Shown here in pieces: positions 1 to 9,190 of a stretch of DNA of 64,000 bases (the first letter of the stretch is position 1; each line of letters starts with the position of its first letter). The notes beneath the pieces are model-generated. The model had not been told where the DNA came from, searched no databases, and was given only the letters and a program-made list of their open reading frames with translations. A program made the position numbers and the translations under genes. The DNA comes from Chitinophaga filiformis. GTDB lineage: Bacteria > Bacteroidota > Bacteroidia > Chitinophagales > Chitinophagaceae. Location: contig NZ_CP095855.1 in assembly GCF_023100805.1 (NCBI RefSeq), forward strand, positions 3,947,001 to 4,011,000, given 5' to 3'.

Positions 1-1
1 C

Positions 2-658
2 TATAATGCCGCCTTAAATATCATGCTGGTAGTAACGGTGATCAATGGCATGATAGGACAGGCTTTTTTACCATATGTGGTAAAAAACCTGGAGAATATG
101 AACAAGAAGTTCGAGATGGCGAACAATTACCTGCCCTGGATCGTTGGCATCTTTATATCACTTCCGTTCATGTACGTTCCCGAGCTGGGCAACCTGCTGT
201 TTGGTCGTGATTATGCCGGTGAGGCCCTGAAGAGCTCTATTGTACTGGTCATGTTCACCACTGTCATTGTTGCACATCGCCAGGGCATAGCGCGGAACTT
301 CACGGCCAGAGGGTACATGTGGTGGAGCCTGATCACAAATGTTGTATGGGGCGTAATGGCCCTCGTCAGCATGCAGTTCCTGAAACACTATGGCGCCATC
401 GGGCGTTCCGCTGCTTACGCAATTGCCTATTTTCTGAACACGCTTGTGTTCATCCCGTTCTATACCTCGAGAAAGTTGTGCGAAAAGGACTTTGTCTGGT
501 CGTTCGAAAGTATATCAATATGGCTGCTGATCCTGTTTTCGGCAGCGCTGATGATCTTTACTGAGATCGCGATCGCATTGAGAATATTCATATTACTATC
601 TGTGTTGGGAGCAATAGTTTTTTTTCTGATCAGGACATTTAAGCGACATACTGCTTAA
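2..658 (+). CDS. Wzx-like polysaccharide flippase, C-terminal part (5' end outside window)
   Basis: The open frame enters from base 2 with no start codon inside the family's expected N-terminus, so only about the last 218 residues are present. They form a membrane protein with at least five hydrophobic segments separated by short basic loops and a basic C-terminus (RTFKRHTA). This fits the C-terminal half of a MATE/Wzx-type lipid-linked oligosaccharide flippase, which moves undecaprenyl-linked repeat units across the inner membrane. The position at the head of a row of glycosyltransferase genes supports this. Family assignment is from hydrophobicity and context rather than a diagnostic motif. 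Confidence 0.7.
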   Translation, partial: YNAALNIMLVVTVINGMIGQAFLPYVVKNLENMNKKFEMANNYLPWIVGIFISLPFMYVPELGNLLFGRDYAGEALKSSIVLVMFTTVIVAHRQGIARNFTARGYMWWSLITNVVWGVMALVSMQFLKHYGAIGRSAAYAIAYFLNTLVFIPFYTSRKLCEKDFVWSFESISIWLLILFSAALMIFTEIAIALRIFILLSVLGAIVFFLIRTFKRHTA

Positions 659-724
659 TGAGCAGGGTATCGCGAGGTGTATGATCAATGTTAATCAAGA
701 GAATCGGCGAACTAAATTTTTATG

Positions 725-792
725 AACTATGTTCAATACAGACCTATATGCGAGCGGCCTCATTGGCTAAATACCCTTTGTTGAACATAGTT
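725..792. repeat. 12-bp inverted repeat in the leader of the pyruvyl transferase gene
   Basis: AACTATGTTCAA at 725-736 and its exact reverse complement TTGAACATAGTT at 781-792 flank a 44-bp spacer in the 150-bp gap before the next gene. Wobble and A-T pairs extend the stem on both sides. The right arm ends 16 bp before the start codon at 809. It could form an mRNA hairpin at the ribosome entry site or be a protein-binding site. Confidence 0.6.
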
Positions 793-808
793 TGTTAATT
801 GTTATACC

Positions 809-1939
809 ATGGGAAAAAATGTTGTAGTAAAAGGTGCATACGGCGAAGCGAACTTTGGAGATGATGCTTTAATGTGTACAATAGAAAATTTCTTTATAAC
901 GAATGATCTGAGTCTGAATGTTGATTTTTGTGGCAGCTCGAGCGATTACTGCCAGCGCTTACTGAGGAAGTCGGGATATGTAGACGCAAATGACAATAAG
1001 AGAACGGCGGTTGATGTATTGATCTATGGCGGAGGAACACAGTTCTTTTTATTTAACTCGAATAAAGGTGGGTTCTATCTGAAGCTATTCTGGAAGTTGC
1101 TGACAGATAACCCGGCACTACTTGTAAAAAAGGTCATCAACAAGTTCGCGCCGCCACCGCCGGTACCGGCCAAGAAATCGGTAGGGCTGGGACTTGGACT
1201 AGGGCCCTTCAATCCTGAGAACGACAGGATAGAGCAGGTGAAAACACTGGTGGGGCAGATGGACCTGTTGTACGTGAGGGACGACACTTCGTTGTCATAT
1301 TGTAAGGATTGGGGATATGAAGCAGTGAATGAAGGCGCAGATATCTGTTATTCCAGCTTTCTGAATTACGATAAAGCTGTGGCCAAAAATGGAGTAGATC
1401 ATCACAACGGGCAAAAGCGTAAGAAGATAGGAGTAATAGTGAGGGACTGGCGATATGAAAATGGTGGTAATGCATACCAGGACACTTTGCTGAAAATGGT
1501 GGACGAGCAAAAGGATGCCGGTTATGAGTTTACGTTCATTATTTTCTCCAGCCTGCGCGATGTGGAATGGAAGAAGCTCATCACCGAAAGAGGGTATCCC
1601 TGTCTTGAATGGGACCCGTTTAAAAGCCGTATAGAACATTTTATGGACAAGCTGGATGCGTTTGATGGGTTTATAACAGCGCGCTACCACGGAGGCGTAA
1701 TGGCCTCGCTGCTGAATAAACCTGTTGTGTGCATTGGCATAGAGCCCAAGCTGGGCATACTGACCCAACAGGTCAAAGGTTTCAGACTGTGGGATATGCC
1801 CTTCCGGGCGGATGACCTGCGACAGGCCATGAAAGTATTTGACGAAAAGGATTTTGATTGTTCCGATTCAGTGAACACATTAAGAAAAAAGGCAGACGCA
1901 ATGTTTGATTCATTACACCAGTATTTATGTGAGCTGTAA
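809..1939 (+). CDS. Polysaccharide pyruvyl transferase family protein
   Basis: 376 residues. The N-terminus GAYGEANFGDDALM matches the CsaB/PssM-type pyruvyl transferase family (PF04230), whose members begin with a G-x-GN(F/L)GD-(D/E) motif. The C-terminal third has the family's TARYHGGVMASLLNKP segment, with the conserved RxHG pocket that resembles GT-B sugar-nucleotide folds. Members transfer pyruvate from phosphoenolpyruvate as a ketal onto sugar residues of exopolysaccharide or wall polymer. It sits between the flippase and the glycosyltransferases, separated from the flippase by a 150-bp gap with an inverted repeat, so it may begin its own transcript. The acceptor sugar cannot be told. 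Confidence 0.88.
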   Translation: MGKNVVVKGAYGEANFGDDALMCTIENFFITNDLSLNVDFCGSSSDYCQRLLRKSGYVDANDNKRTAVDVLIYGGGTQFFLFNSNKGGFYLKLFWKLLTDNPALLVKKVINKFAPPPPVPAKKSVGLGLGLGPFNPENDRIEQVKTLVGQMDLLYVRDDTSLSYCKDWGYEAVNEGADICYSSFLNYDKAVAKNGVDHHNGQKRKKIGVIVRDWRYENGGNAYQDTLLKMVDEQKDAGYEFTFIIFSSLRDVEWKKLITERGYPCLEWDPFKSRIEHFMDKLDAFDGFITARYHGGVMASLLNKPVVCIGIEPKLGILTQQVKGFRLWDMPFRADDLRQAMKVFDEKDFDCSDSVNTLRKKADAMFDSLHQYLCEL

Positions 1940-1993
1940 ATTCTTATAATGAAAGGACCTGCAGTAATAAAGTGATAAAACTAACCACGATAA

Positions 1994-3100
1994 ATGAAAG
2001 TTGAGACGTCATACAAGTTGGCTATTATAGTATGCAAGGGTAATCCGTCGTTTATTGCACCCGTTCTGAATGTGGTGCTTGGGCTCTCGAAATTGTATGA
2101 AAGCGTAAAGCTGATCTGCGGTGATATCAGTAAGGAAAGTGAAACCTTCCTTTTGGGAGAATGTAAGAACCTTTCCATAGAGAACCTCCGGCTGCAAAGC
2201 AGGGGCACTTCCAAGATATTATCTGTTTATTACTTCAGGAAAAAAGTATTCCAGCTCGTTAACAGTACCCCGCATGATCTTTTATGGATCGCTACAGGCG
2301 ATACTGCTGTCAGCCTCGGAACAAAACTGAAAGAACACCGGTTTGTGATGTGCCTGCTGGAATTGTATGATGCGGTGCCTGTATATAATTTTTTGCTGAA
2401 GCGTCTCTCTCAGTATGCACATAAGATCGTAACGGCAGAATACAACAGGTCTGCTATTCTCCGGGTGCGATGGAAACTGAAGCATACACCTTATGTATTG
2501 CCGAACAAGCCTTATTTCAAACCGCTGGAACAGGCCAGCATCAACGGATCGAACGGGCCGTTGGTACAGCAGGTGAAAGATGAGATCGGCAAAGGGAAAA
2601 AGATCATTCTTTACCAGGGCATCATCACCCATTACCGCAGGCTGGATACTATTGCGAAAGCGACATTGGAAAACGATTCACAATTCGTATTCCTGATTGT
2701 AGGCAAGGACTTTGACTATATAGATACCCTAAAGGAGATCAATCCGAATATCATTCATATTCCTTTCATTGATGCGCCTCTGCACCTGGAGATCACGAAG
2801 CTGGCAGATATTGGTATCGTGGTATACGATTTCATTGACCTGAACAATATCTACTGCGCGCCTAACAAGATATGGGAATATGCCATGTTCTCGAAACCCA
2901 TGCTGTGTAATGACATACCAGGATTAAAGTATACAGTGGAACATTATAAGGCAGGGCTTTGTACGGATTTTAACTGTGTGGAGTCTGTGAAGGATACAAT
3001 GGGAAAGATCTTCTCTGATTATAAAGAATATGCTGCCAACGCGGCTACATTTTATGACAGCGTAGACCTTGATTCAATTATAAAAAACATTGTAAGATGA
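1994..3100 (+). CDS. GT4-like glycosyltransferase
   Basis: 368 residues, two Rossmann-like halves as in GT-B enzymes. The C-terminal half shows KIILYQGIITHYRRLD (donor-domain start), a FLIVGKDFDYI strand and the segment CAPNKIWEYAMFSKPML, which corresponds to the E-x7-E region (NK-hydrophobic-E-ame-kP) of family 4 transferases. It presumably adds one sugar to the lipid-linked repeat unit on the cytoplasmic face. Its stop overlaps the start of the next gene by 4 bp (ATGA), indicating translational coupling. Sugar specificity is unknown. Confidence 0.82.
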   Translation: MKVETSYKLAIIVCKGNPSFIAPVLNVVLGLSKLYESVKLICGDISKESETFLLGECKNLSIENLRLQSRGTSKILSVYYFRKKVFQLVNSTPHDLLWIATGDTAVSLGTKLKEHRFVMCLLELYDAVPVYNFLLKRLSQYAHKIVTAEYNRSAILRVRWKLKHTPYVLPNKPYFKPLEQASINGSNGPLVQQVKDEIGKGKKIILYQGIITHYRRLDTIAKATLENDSQFVFLIVGKDFDYIDTLKEINPNIIHIPFIDAPLHLEITKLADIGIVVYDFIDLNNIYCAPNKIWEYAMFSKPMLCNDIPGLKYTVEHYKAGLCTDFNCVESVKDTMGKIFSDYKEYAANAATFYDSVDLDSIIKNIVR

Positions 3101-3630
3101 GCCTGAGACCCGGAAGACTGTTTATTATCAACAAGGTGATCCGTGCGCTGCCCGGCACCAGGATGTTCGGCCTGAAAAGAAAGTTGCTGGCCTTTGCAGG
3201 CGCCAGACTGGGCATGAATGTGCGGGTGATGGCAGCGAAAATATCAGGGCCCTTTGAACTGCAGGTAGGCGACAACACCTTCATCGGTGAAGATACTTTC
3301 CTGGTGGGCGCTGTTAACAGCCGCATTAAGATCGGAAAGGACTGTGATATCTCCTCCCGGGTGACCATCGTTACGGGCACGCACGAGCTGACCCCCGACG
3401 GAGATAAGATGGCAGGAGAAGGGTACGGTAAGGATATAGTAATCGGTAACGGCGTCTGGATAGGTATCGGGTCTATTATCCTGGGAGGCGTTACCATCGG
3501 GAACCGGGCGATTATAGGCGCCGGATCTGTGGTAACAAAAGACGTTCCGGATTATTGCGTGGTAGCAGGTAATCCTGCAAAAATTATTAAGAAATATGAT
3601 AACGTTCTGAAGATATGGGAAAAGACATGA
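3097..3630 (+). CDS. Left-handed beta-helix (hexapeptide) acyltransferase
   Basis: 177 residues with hexapeptide repeats of the type (I/V)GxGxxIG in two blocks, and the typical end KDVPDYCVVAGNPAKIIKKY of the LbetaH/WcaF-like O-acetyltransferases. The central TGTHEL segment carries the expected catalytic histidine. The likely role is acetyl transfer from acetyl-CoA to a sugar hydroxyl of the repeat unit. It overlaps the preceding gene by 4 bp and the following gene by up to 16 bp, so it is in the same operon. The acceptor position is unknown. Confidence 0.88.
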   Translation: MSLRPGRLFIINKVIRALPGTRMFGLKRKLLAFAGARLGMNVRVMAAKISGPFELQVGDNTFIGEDTFLVGAVNSRIKIGKDCDISSRVTIVTGTHELTPDGDKMAGEGYGKDIVIGNGVWIGIGSIILGGVTIGNRAIIGAGSVVTKDVPDYCVVAGNPAKIIKKYDNVLKIWEKT

Positions 3631-4841
3631 GTATACGAAACTTTGTGAAGAAAGGATTGAATGTTGTTTTCATCATGTTCATCGTTTTGAACTTCGGCCT
3701 GAAATACGCCCATCTCAGCTTTCTGAATGGGGATGTCCTTTTTGTGCCCGTAATGGCCGGCTTGCTCCTGTTCATTTCCTTCCTCAGGAGAGAGAAGGTG
3801 TTTTCCCTGTTCATTCAATTCAGGCTGTTTACAGCGCTGACATTGCTTTTTATTGTTTACTATATATTCCTGGACCCCCTGAAGGATGAATCATTTGTGT
3901 ACCTGGTGTCCAAAACACTGTTGTTCCTGATGTTTGCGCTGTTTATGTCACTGAATACTGACGAATATAAACAGAAGTGCTTAAAGGGACTGGCCATATT
4001 GATCCTCCTGGGGCTTATTTATGGCTCCTTTTCACAGACGGTGGATTCGGAGACATTCAGGCTGAGCTTTGGATTTATGAATGCGAACAGCGCTGGTACG
4101 CTGGCAGCTATTGCGTTTGGTATCATCATACAGAACAAGTTCTTCAAAAAGATCATAGCTATACCGCTGATGATCTACCTGACCTATGTGGTGCTCATGA
4201 CGGGATCAAGGGCGGCACTTGTTGTCTATATCGTAGCATGGTTCTTTTCCGATGTCAGGAAAATGCCTGCATACAAGTATCTGTTGCTGCTGTTGCCCTT
4301 GTTGCTGATAGTACCTTATTTCATTTCCTATATGGGTGATATGGATGCCAATAATGCTGTTACCAGGTTGATGGACAGCCTTAGCGGCAAGGAGAGCATT
4401 TTCCGTAACAGGGAGTACGCATACGGATGGGGACTGAAAACCTTCGAGGACCAGTTTATGAGGGGACACGGCCTGGCCAGGTATGGCTGGACAGACCCCA
4501 AGTTCAGTAATAACAATATAACGAGTAATCCGCATAATGGTTACCTGGGCCTTGGTATCATGATAGGGGTGGTGTTCGGGGCCATTTTTGTGATCATACT
4601 ATTCTGGAACTGCGCTTTGTATACGATAGACTTCTTTAAGCATAAAAAGGAAGAGCTACGCACTTATCTGTTTATTGTTATCAGCATCCTGATAACGGCG
4701 TTCGTAGAGTCTTACCTGATCGGGATCAATGAATTGATGACAAGCCTGTTTTGGTGTTGTGTGGCCAATATTCAGTTCGATTACTATATAAAATCACGTG
4801 TTGAATTGCATACCGGAGAAAATAGATATGCGCATGGCTAA
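3615..4841 (+). CDS. O-antigen ligase/polymerase-like (Wzy/WaaL) membrane protein
   Basis: 408 residues, about ten to eleven hydrophobic helices and one large polar loop around residues 255-305 (ending in NPHNGYLGLGIMIG). That loop is the periplasmic signature of the O-antigen ligase/polymerase superfamily, including the H-N-x-Y-L motif. It would join or ligate lipid-linked repeat units in the periplasm. Two starts are possible: ATG 3615, or ATG 3627, which would give a tidy ATGA overlap with the acyltransferase stop; 3627 may be the true one. The following gene starts before this one ends. Polymerase versus ligase cannot be settled from sequence. Confidence 0.8.
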   Translation: MGKDMSIRNFVKKGLNVVFIMFIVLNFGLKYAHLSFLNGDVLFVPVMAGLLLFISFLRREKVFSLFIQFRLFTALTLLFIVYYIFLDPLKDESFVYLVSKTLLFLMFALFMSLNTDEYKQKCLKGLAILILLGLIYGSFSQTVDSETFRLSFGFMNANSAGTLAAIAFGIIIQNKFFKKIIAIPLMIYLTYVVLMTGSRAALVVYIVAWFFSDVRKMPAYKYLLLLLPLLLIVPYFISYMGDMDANNAVTRLMDSLSGKESIFRNREYAYGWGLKTFEDQFMRGHGLARYGWTDPKFSNNNITSNPHNGYLGLGIMIGVVFGAIFVIILFWNCALYTIDFFKHKKEELRTYLFIVISILITAFVESYLIGINELMTSLFWCCVANIQFDYYIKSRVELHTGENRYAHG

Positions 4842-5976
4842 GAATAGAAAGTTCGTTTTCTGGCAGAATATGGTGAGCGTACACCAGTCGTGCTTCCTGC
4901 ATTGCCTCTCGATGAGGGAGGATGTGGAGGTTGTGCTGGTAGCGGTTGTTGCTATAGAAGAAAAGAGGAGAAGGATGGGCTGGACACTTCCGGATATGGG
5001 CCGCGTAAAACTGATCATATCACCGGAGCAGGCAGTGATCAATGATATTGTCAAGTCCTCGGACGAGCATACCTATCATATTTTCAGTGGTTTCGACAGT
5101 GAGCCTTTGTTCAGAAATGCTTTCGCCTATCTGACCGCTCACCGCCATCACCTGGGCATTATGGCGGAGCCATATAGCTGGCTGGGAGTAAAAGGGCAGC
5201 TGAGGTATCTGCGCAGCATCTACCACAGGCTGCGGTACGGCAACCTGTTTGATTTCATTCTGGCGATAGGCAGCAAGGGCATGGAAGTGTATAGCAAGGC
5301 GGGATATAAGAAGGATAAACTCTTTGAATGGGGATACTTCGTAGAACCTGCACCTCCGGCCGGAACGGCAGCAGACGGGCCTTTCCGTGTGATGTATGCA
5401 GGAGGGCTGGTACCTAACAAAGGGGTGCATACCCTTATAAGGGCCTGGTCAAATGTGAGGGGTAGTAATACCGAATTGAACATCATTGGAGACGGGCCGG
5501 AAGCGCCTATGTTGAAAAGCCTGGCGGGTGAGCTTGGTTTGCAGAACGTATATTTTTCCGGCTTCCAGGACAATGAGACCGTTACAAAACTCATGGGCCA
5601 GCACGATCTGCTGGTGCTGCCCAGCATACTGAAAGAAGGCTGGGGCGCTGTGATCAATGAAGCGTTGCAGCAGGGCACGCCAGTGATCTGTACAGACCAT
5701 TGCGGCGCCTCTGTGCTGCTGGGCGATCATAATTTCAGTACCGTCATCCGGGCTGGCGACATCAGCCGGCTGTCGGACGAAATGAATAAAAGGATAAGGG
5801 CCGGCAAAGTACCCGCCGGCGCCCGGGAGAAGATCAGGAGCTGGTCTGAATGCCTGTCGGGCGCGCATGCGGCCGATTATTTCCTGGATATCATGAATTG
5901 CGTGTATGAGGAAGGGGCTGCTCCGCTGGCGCCCTGGCGGAAAGGGAAGCGGAGGGAAACGCTTGTTGACGGTTAA
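4828..5976 (+). CDS. GT4-like glycosyltransferase
   Basis: About 382 residues. The donor-binding half begins at RVMYAGGLVPNKGVHTLI and contains IIGDGPE, VYFSGFQ and LPSILKEGWGAVINEALQQGTPVI, the classic E-x7-E region of GT4. The frame is open back to a GTG at 4798, but ATG 4828 has a GGAG about ten bases upstream and is preferred; an ATG at 4834 is also possible. It overlaps the end of the Wzy-like gene by 14 bp. The role is assembly of the surface polysaccharide repeat unit at the inner membrane; the donor sugar is unknown. Confidence 0.85.
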   Translation: MRMAKNRKFVFWQNMVSVHQSCFLHCLSMREDVEVVLVAVVAIEEKRRRMGWTLPDMGRVKLIISPEQAVINDIVKSSDEHTYHIFSGFDSEPLFRNAFAYLTAHRHHLGIMAEPYSWLGVKGQLRYLRSIYHRLRYGNLFDFILAIGSKGMEVYSKAGYKKDKLFEWGYFVEPAPPAGTAADGPFRVMYAGGLVPNKGVHTLIRAWSNVRGSNTELNIIGDGPEAPMLKSLAGELGLQNVYFSGFQDNETVTKLMGQHDLLVLPSILKEGWGAVINEALQQGTPVICTDHCGASVLLGDHNFSTVIRAGDISRLSDEMNKRIRAGKVPAGAREKIRSWSECLSGAHAADYFLDIMNCVYEEGAAPLAPWRKGKRRETLVDG

Positions 5977-5991
5977 AAATAAAGGATACAA

Positions 5992-6984
5992 ATGATACTA
6001 TTGGACGCGGTGTATATCAATAATAGCGGAGGAAAGGTCTTACTGGATTATCTCGTATCGGAGATCAGTAGTGCAGGGCTGGACTGTTTCTATTTATTCG
6101 ATGCCAGGTGTGAGGGTGATTACGGGTTTATAGCAGCAGACCGTAAGACTTTTATGAAAGCATCGCTGATGGAGAGGCACCGGTTTTACAGGCAACGCGG
6201 CAAGCAATTCGATAAGGTGTTTTGCTTTGGTAACCTGCCGCCCACTATACGTTTGAAAGCAAAGGTCTTTACTTATTTCCATAATGTTTCGCTCTTCAGC
6301 TATCCGGCCAATTATGGCTTTAAGGAGAAAACGCTGAAGAAGATCAAAGGGAGGCTGATCACCTTTTTAAGCGGGAACACCGATTATTTCCTCGTTCAGA
6401 CGAATGAGGTAAAAGCCCTGTTGGGACAAAAAGGTGTGAAGGCTGATAAGGTGATCGTAACGCCGTTCTATCATGTAGCACCTTGTAATGGCAATGGCAG
6501 CAGAAAAGATTCTTTTGTGTTCATCAGCAATGGTAACACACACAAGAATCATAAGAACCTGCTCCAGGCCTGGCGTTTGCTGGCAGAGAGGAGTATGTTC
6601 CCCGAACTGCATTTAACTGTCACGGGCAATTACAGTGAGTTGATCAACACCATCGAAGCCGACAGAAGCAAGGGACTGAAGGTGGTCAACCATGGATTTG
6701 TAAATGCCTACGATCTCTACAGCCAGCATAAATACCTGGTGTATCCCTCCCTTTGCGAAAGCTTTGGATTAGGGCTGATCGAAGCTGTGAAATGTGGTTG
6801 TGATGTGGTGGCGGCTGATCTGCCATATGTATTTGAAGTAGTTGATCCGACACTGGTGTTCGATCCCATGGAGCCCCGTTCAATAGCCAATAGCATCGAA
6901 CAGGTACTGAAAGGTGATCAGCTTAAACCGACAACACTCGTAGTAGAAAATAAGATCAAAGAAATTGTAGACTATTTAAAATAA
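5992..6984 (+). CDS. GT4-like glycosyltransferase
   Basis: 330 residues, short for a GT-B enzyme. N-terminal MILLDAVYINNSGGKVLLDYL is a common start of Bacteroidota polysaccharide GT4 proteins. The second half has FVFISNGNTHKNHKNLLQAW, VVNHGFVNAYDLY and YPSLCESFGLGLIEAVKCG, which is the canonical acceptor-glutamate region with two glutamates eight apart. It begins 15 bp after the previous stop and ends 3 bp before the next start, so it is within the operon. It most likely adds one residue of the repeat unit. Confidence 0.85.
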   Translation: MILLDAVYINNSGGKVLLDYLVSEISSAGLDCFYLFDARCEGDYGFIAADRKTFMKASLMERHRFYRQRGKQFDKVFCFGNLPPTIRLKAKVFTYFHNVSLFSYPANYGFKEKTLKKIKGRLITFLSGNTDYFLVQTNEVKALLGQKGVKADKVIVTPFYHVAPCNGNGSRKDSFVFISNGNTHKNHKNLLQAWRLLAERSMFPELHLTVTGNYSELINTIEADRSKGLKVVNHGFVNAYDLYSQHKYLVYPSLCESFGLGLIEAVKCGCDVVAADLPYVFEVVDPTLVFDPMEPRSIANSIEQVLKGDQLKPTTLVVENKIKEIVDYLK

Positions 6985-6987
6985 CAT

Positions 6988-9153
6988 ATGAAACAACTGA
7001 TTCAATCCTTCAAAACAGGTGAAACCATCCTGGAAGAAGTACCTGCACCGCAGGTGGCGAGAGGGCAGGTATTGATAAGGACAACAAGAAGTCTTGTTTC
7101 ACTTGGTACGGAAAGAATGCTGGTGGAGTTTGGCAAGGCGAACCTTGTCCAGAAAGCCAGGCAACAACCTGATAAGGTAAAGCAGGTGCTGGACAAGATC
7201 AGGACAGAAGGACTGATGCCGACATTGGAGGCGGTATTTAACAAGCTGGCGCAACCGCTTCCGCTGGGTTATTGTAATGTGGGGAAAGTAATAGCAGTAG
7301 GAGAAGGCGTCAGCGAATTTAAGGTAGGCGACCGTGTGGCCTCCAATGGTCCGCATGCGGAGATAGTATGCGTGCCACAGAACCTGGTGGCCGCAATCCC
7401 TGCAAATGTATCTGACGATGAAGCGGCATTTACGGTGATCGGCTCCATCGGGCTGCAGGGCATCCGCCTCTGTAACCCTACACTGGGAGAGACGATCGTG
7501 GTAACAGGACTGGGGCTGATAGGTATGATCACCGCTGAACTGCTGCTGGCCAATGGCTGCCGGGTAATAGGCATTGACCTGGATGCGGAGAAGATCGCGC
7601 TGGCGAGGAAGAAAGGTATTATCGGCATCAATCCGGCAGAAGGCGGAGATGTGGTGAAATCAGTGCTTGACGAAACGCATGGACGCGGTGCAGATGGTGT
7701 GATCATCACTGCATCCGCCAAAACGGACGAGATCATATCACAGGCGGCGAGAATGAGCCGCAAACGGGGAAGGATCATATTGGTAGGCGTGATAGGGCTG
7801 AACATCAGCCGGGCGGAGTTCTACGAAAAGGAGCTCACATTCCAGGTGTCGTGTTCCTATGGACCGGGACGATATGATGAAGAGTATGAACAGCGGGGAG
7901 TAGATTATCCGCTGCCTTTTGTAAGGTGGACAGAGAAGCGAAACTTCGAAGCCGTTTTACAGGCTGTTTCTTCGCGTAAACTGGACGTGGCTTCACTCAT
8001 TTCTGAAAGGGTGCCGCTGGACGAATACGACCGGGTATATGGCAGTATTGGTAAAAGCCGCTCCATCGCCTCCCTGCTGGTGTACCGGGAAGATGCCAAC
8101 CCTCAGCATACCGTACATGTACTGCCTGCCACTTCCTTTGCAGGCAAGAAAGGCGTATGGGGTATCATCGGTGCGGGCAACTTTACGAAGATGACCATGC
8201 TGCCGGCATTGGAGAAGGCCAGAGCAGACATCAAATATATCGCCAGTGCAGGCGGCATCACCGGCACAGCGCTGGCGAAGAAATATAAAATAGCGTTCAG
8301 CACAACAGATTACCAGGAGATACTGAGAGACAGGGAAACAGATGGCGTGATGATCACCACACGTCATAATACCCATGCAGCGATGGTATTGAAAGCGCTG
8401 GCCGCAGGGAAACACGTGTTTGTAGAAAAGCCTCTGGCATTGAATGAAGAAGAACTGGAACAGATCATAGACGCCTATGACGGCTCAGTGACACTGACAG
8501 TGGGCTTTAACCGCCGCTTTTCTCCCCATGTACAGAAGGTGAAGCAACTGGTAGGGAATACCCCGATGAATGTGATAGCGACCATGAATGCAGGCGCTAT
8601 TCCACCGAATGTATGGGTGCATGATATGAAGGTAGGCGGTGGCCGCATTATAGGAGAAGCCTGTCACTTTATTGATCTCATTACCTACCTGACCGGCAGT
8701 AAGATCATTGCCGTCTGCATGAATGCGATGGGGGTACATCCGGCAGAGAATACCGACAATGCCTCTATACTGTTGCAATATGAGAATGGGTCTACCGGTG
8801 TGATCAACTATTTCTCAAACGGATCGAAAGCTTATCAGAAGGAGAGGATAGAGGTCTATTCACAAGACAGAACTGCCATCATCGATAACTATAAACAGAC
8901 CACCGGTTATGGTTTCAAAGGGTTCTCGAAACTGAAGACAACGTTGGACAAAGGGCATAAAGCGCAGTTCCAGGCTTTGATCAGCAGCATCAAAAACGGT
9001 GGCGCTCCGCTGATCCCCTTCGATGAGATCGTCAATACCACCAGGGCCAGTTTTGCCGCTGTCAGAAGCCTGCAGCAAAGCGGATGGGTGAGACTGGACC
9101 AGGTCAGGGTAGCAGCGCCGGTTACCGCAGAGCCGGAAGAAGCGCTTCAATGA
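6988..9153 (+). CDS. Bi-domain oxidoreductase: zinc-type alcohol dehydrogenase fused to Gfo/Idh/MocA dehydrogenase
   Basis: 721 residues. Residues 1-360 form a medium-chain dehydrogenase with a nucleotide site VVTGLGLIGMITAELL; the cysteine-rich structural zinc loop of classical ADHs is absent. Residues about 385-700 form a second Rossmann domain (WGIIGAGNFTKMTMLPAL) with the Gfo/Idh hallmarks VEKPLAL and GGGRIIGEACHFIDL, which carries the catalytic histidine. Such fusions are known from exopolysaccharide and O-antigen clusters, often beside heparinase-fold genes as here. The substrate is probably a nucleotide sugar or polymer-linked uronate, but this is not established. Both cofactor sites look intact. 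Confidence 0.88.
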   Translation: MKQLIQSFKTGETILEEVPAPQVARGQVLIRTTRSLVSLGTERMLVEFGKANLVQKARQQPDKVKQVLDKIRTEGLMPTLEAVFNKLAQPLPLGYCNVGKVIAVGEGVSEFKVGDRVASNGPHAEIVCVPQNLVAAIPANVSDDEAAFTVIGSIGLQGIRLCNPTLGETIVVTGLGLIGMITAELLLANGCRVIGIDLDAEKIALARKKGIIGINPAEGGDVVKSVLDETHGRGADGVIITASAKTDEIISQAARMSRKRGRIILVGVIGLNISRAEFYEKELTFQVSCSYGPGRYDEEYEQRGVDYPLPFVRWTEKRNFEAVLQAVSSRKLDVASLISERVPLDEYDRVYGSIGKSRSIASLLVYREDANPQHTVHVLPATSFAGKKGVWGIIGAGNFTKMTMLPALEKARADIKYIASAGGITGTALAKKYKIAFSTTDYQEILRDRETDGVMITTRHNTHAAMVLKALAAGKHVFVEKPLALNEEELEQIIDAYDGSVTLTVGFNRRFSPHVQKVKQLVGNTPMNVIATMNAGAIPPNVWVHDMKVGGGRIIGEACHFIDLITYLTGSKIIAVCMNAMGVHPAENTDNASILLQYENGSTGVINYFSNGSKAYQKERIEVYSQDRTAIIDNYKQTTGYGFKGFSKLKTTLDKGHKAQFQALISSIKNGGAPLIPFDEIVNTTRASFAAVRSLQQSGWVRLDQVRVAAPVTAEPEEALQ

Positions 9154-9190
9154 ACAGCACCTTGTTAATCTGTCTAATAAACATTACTGA

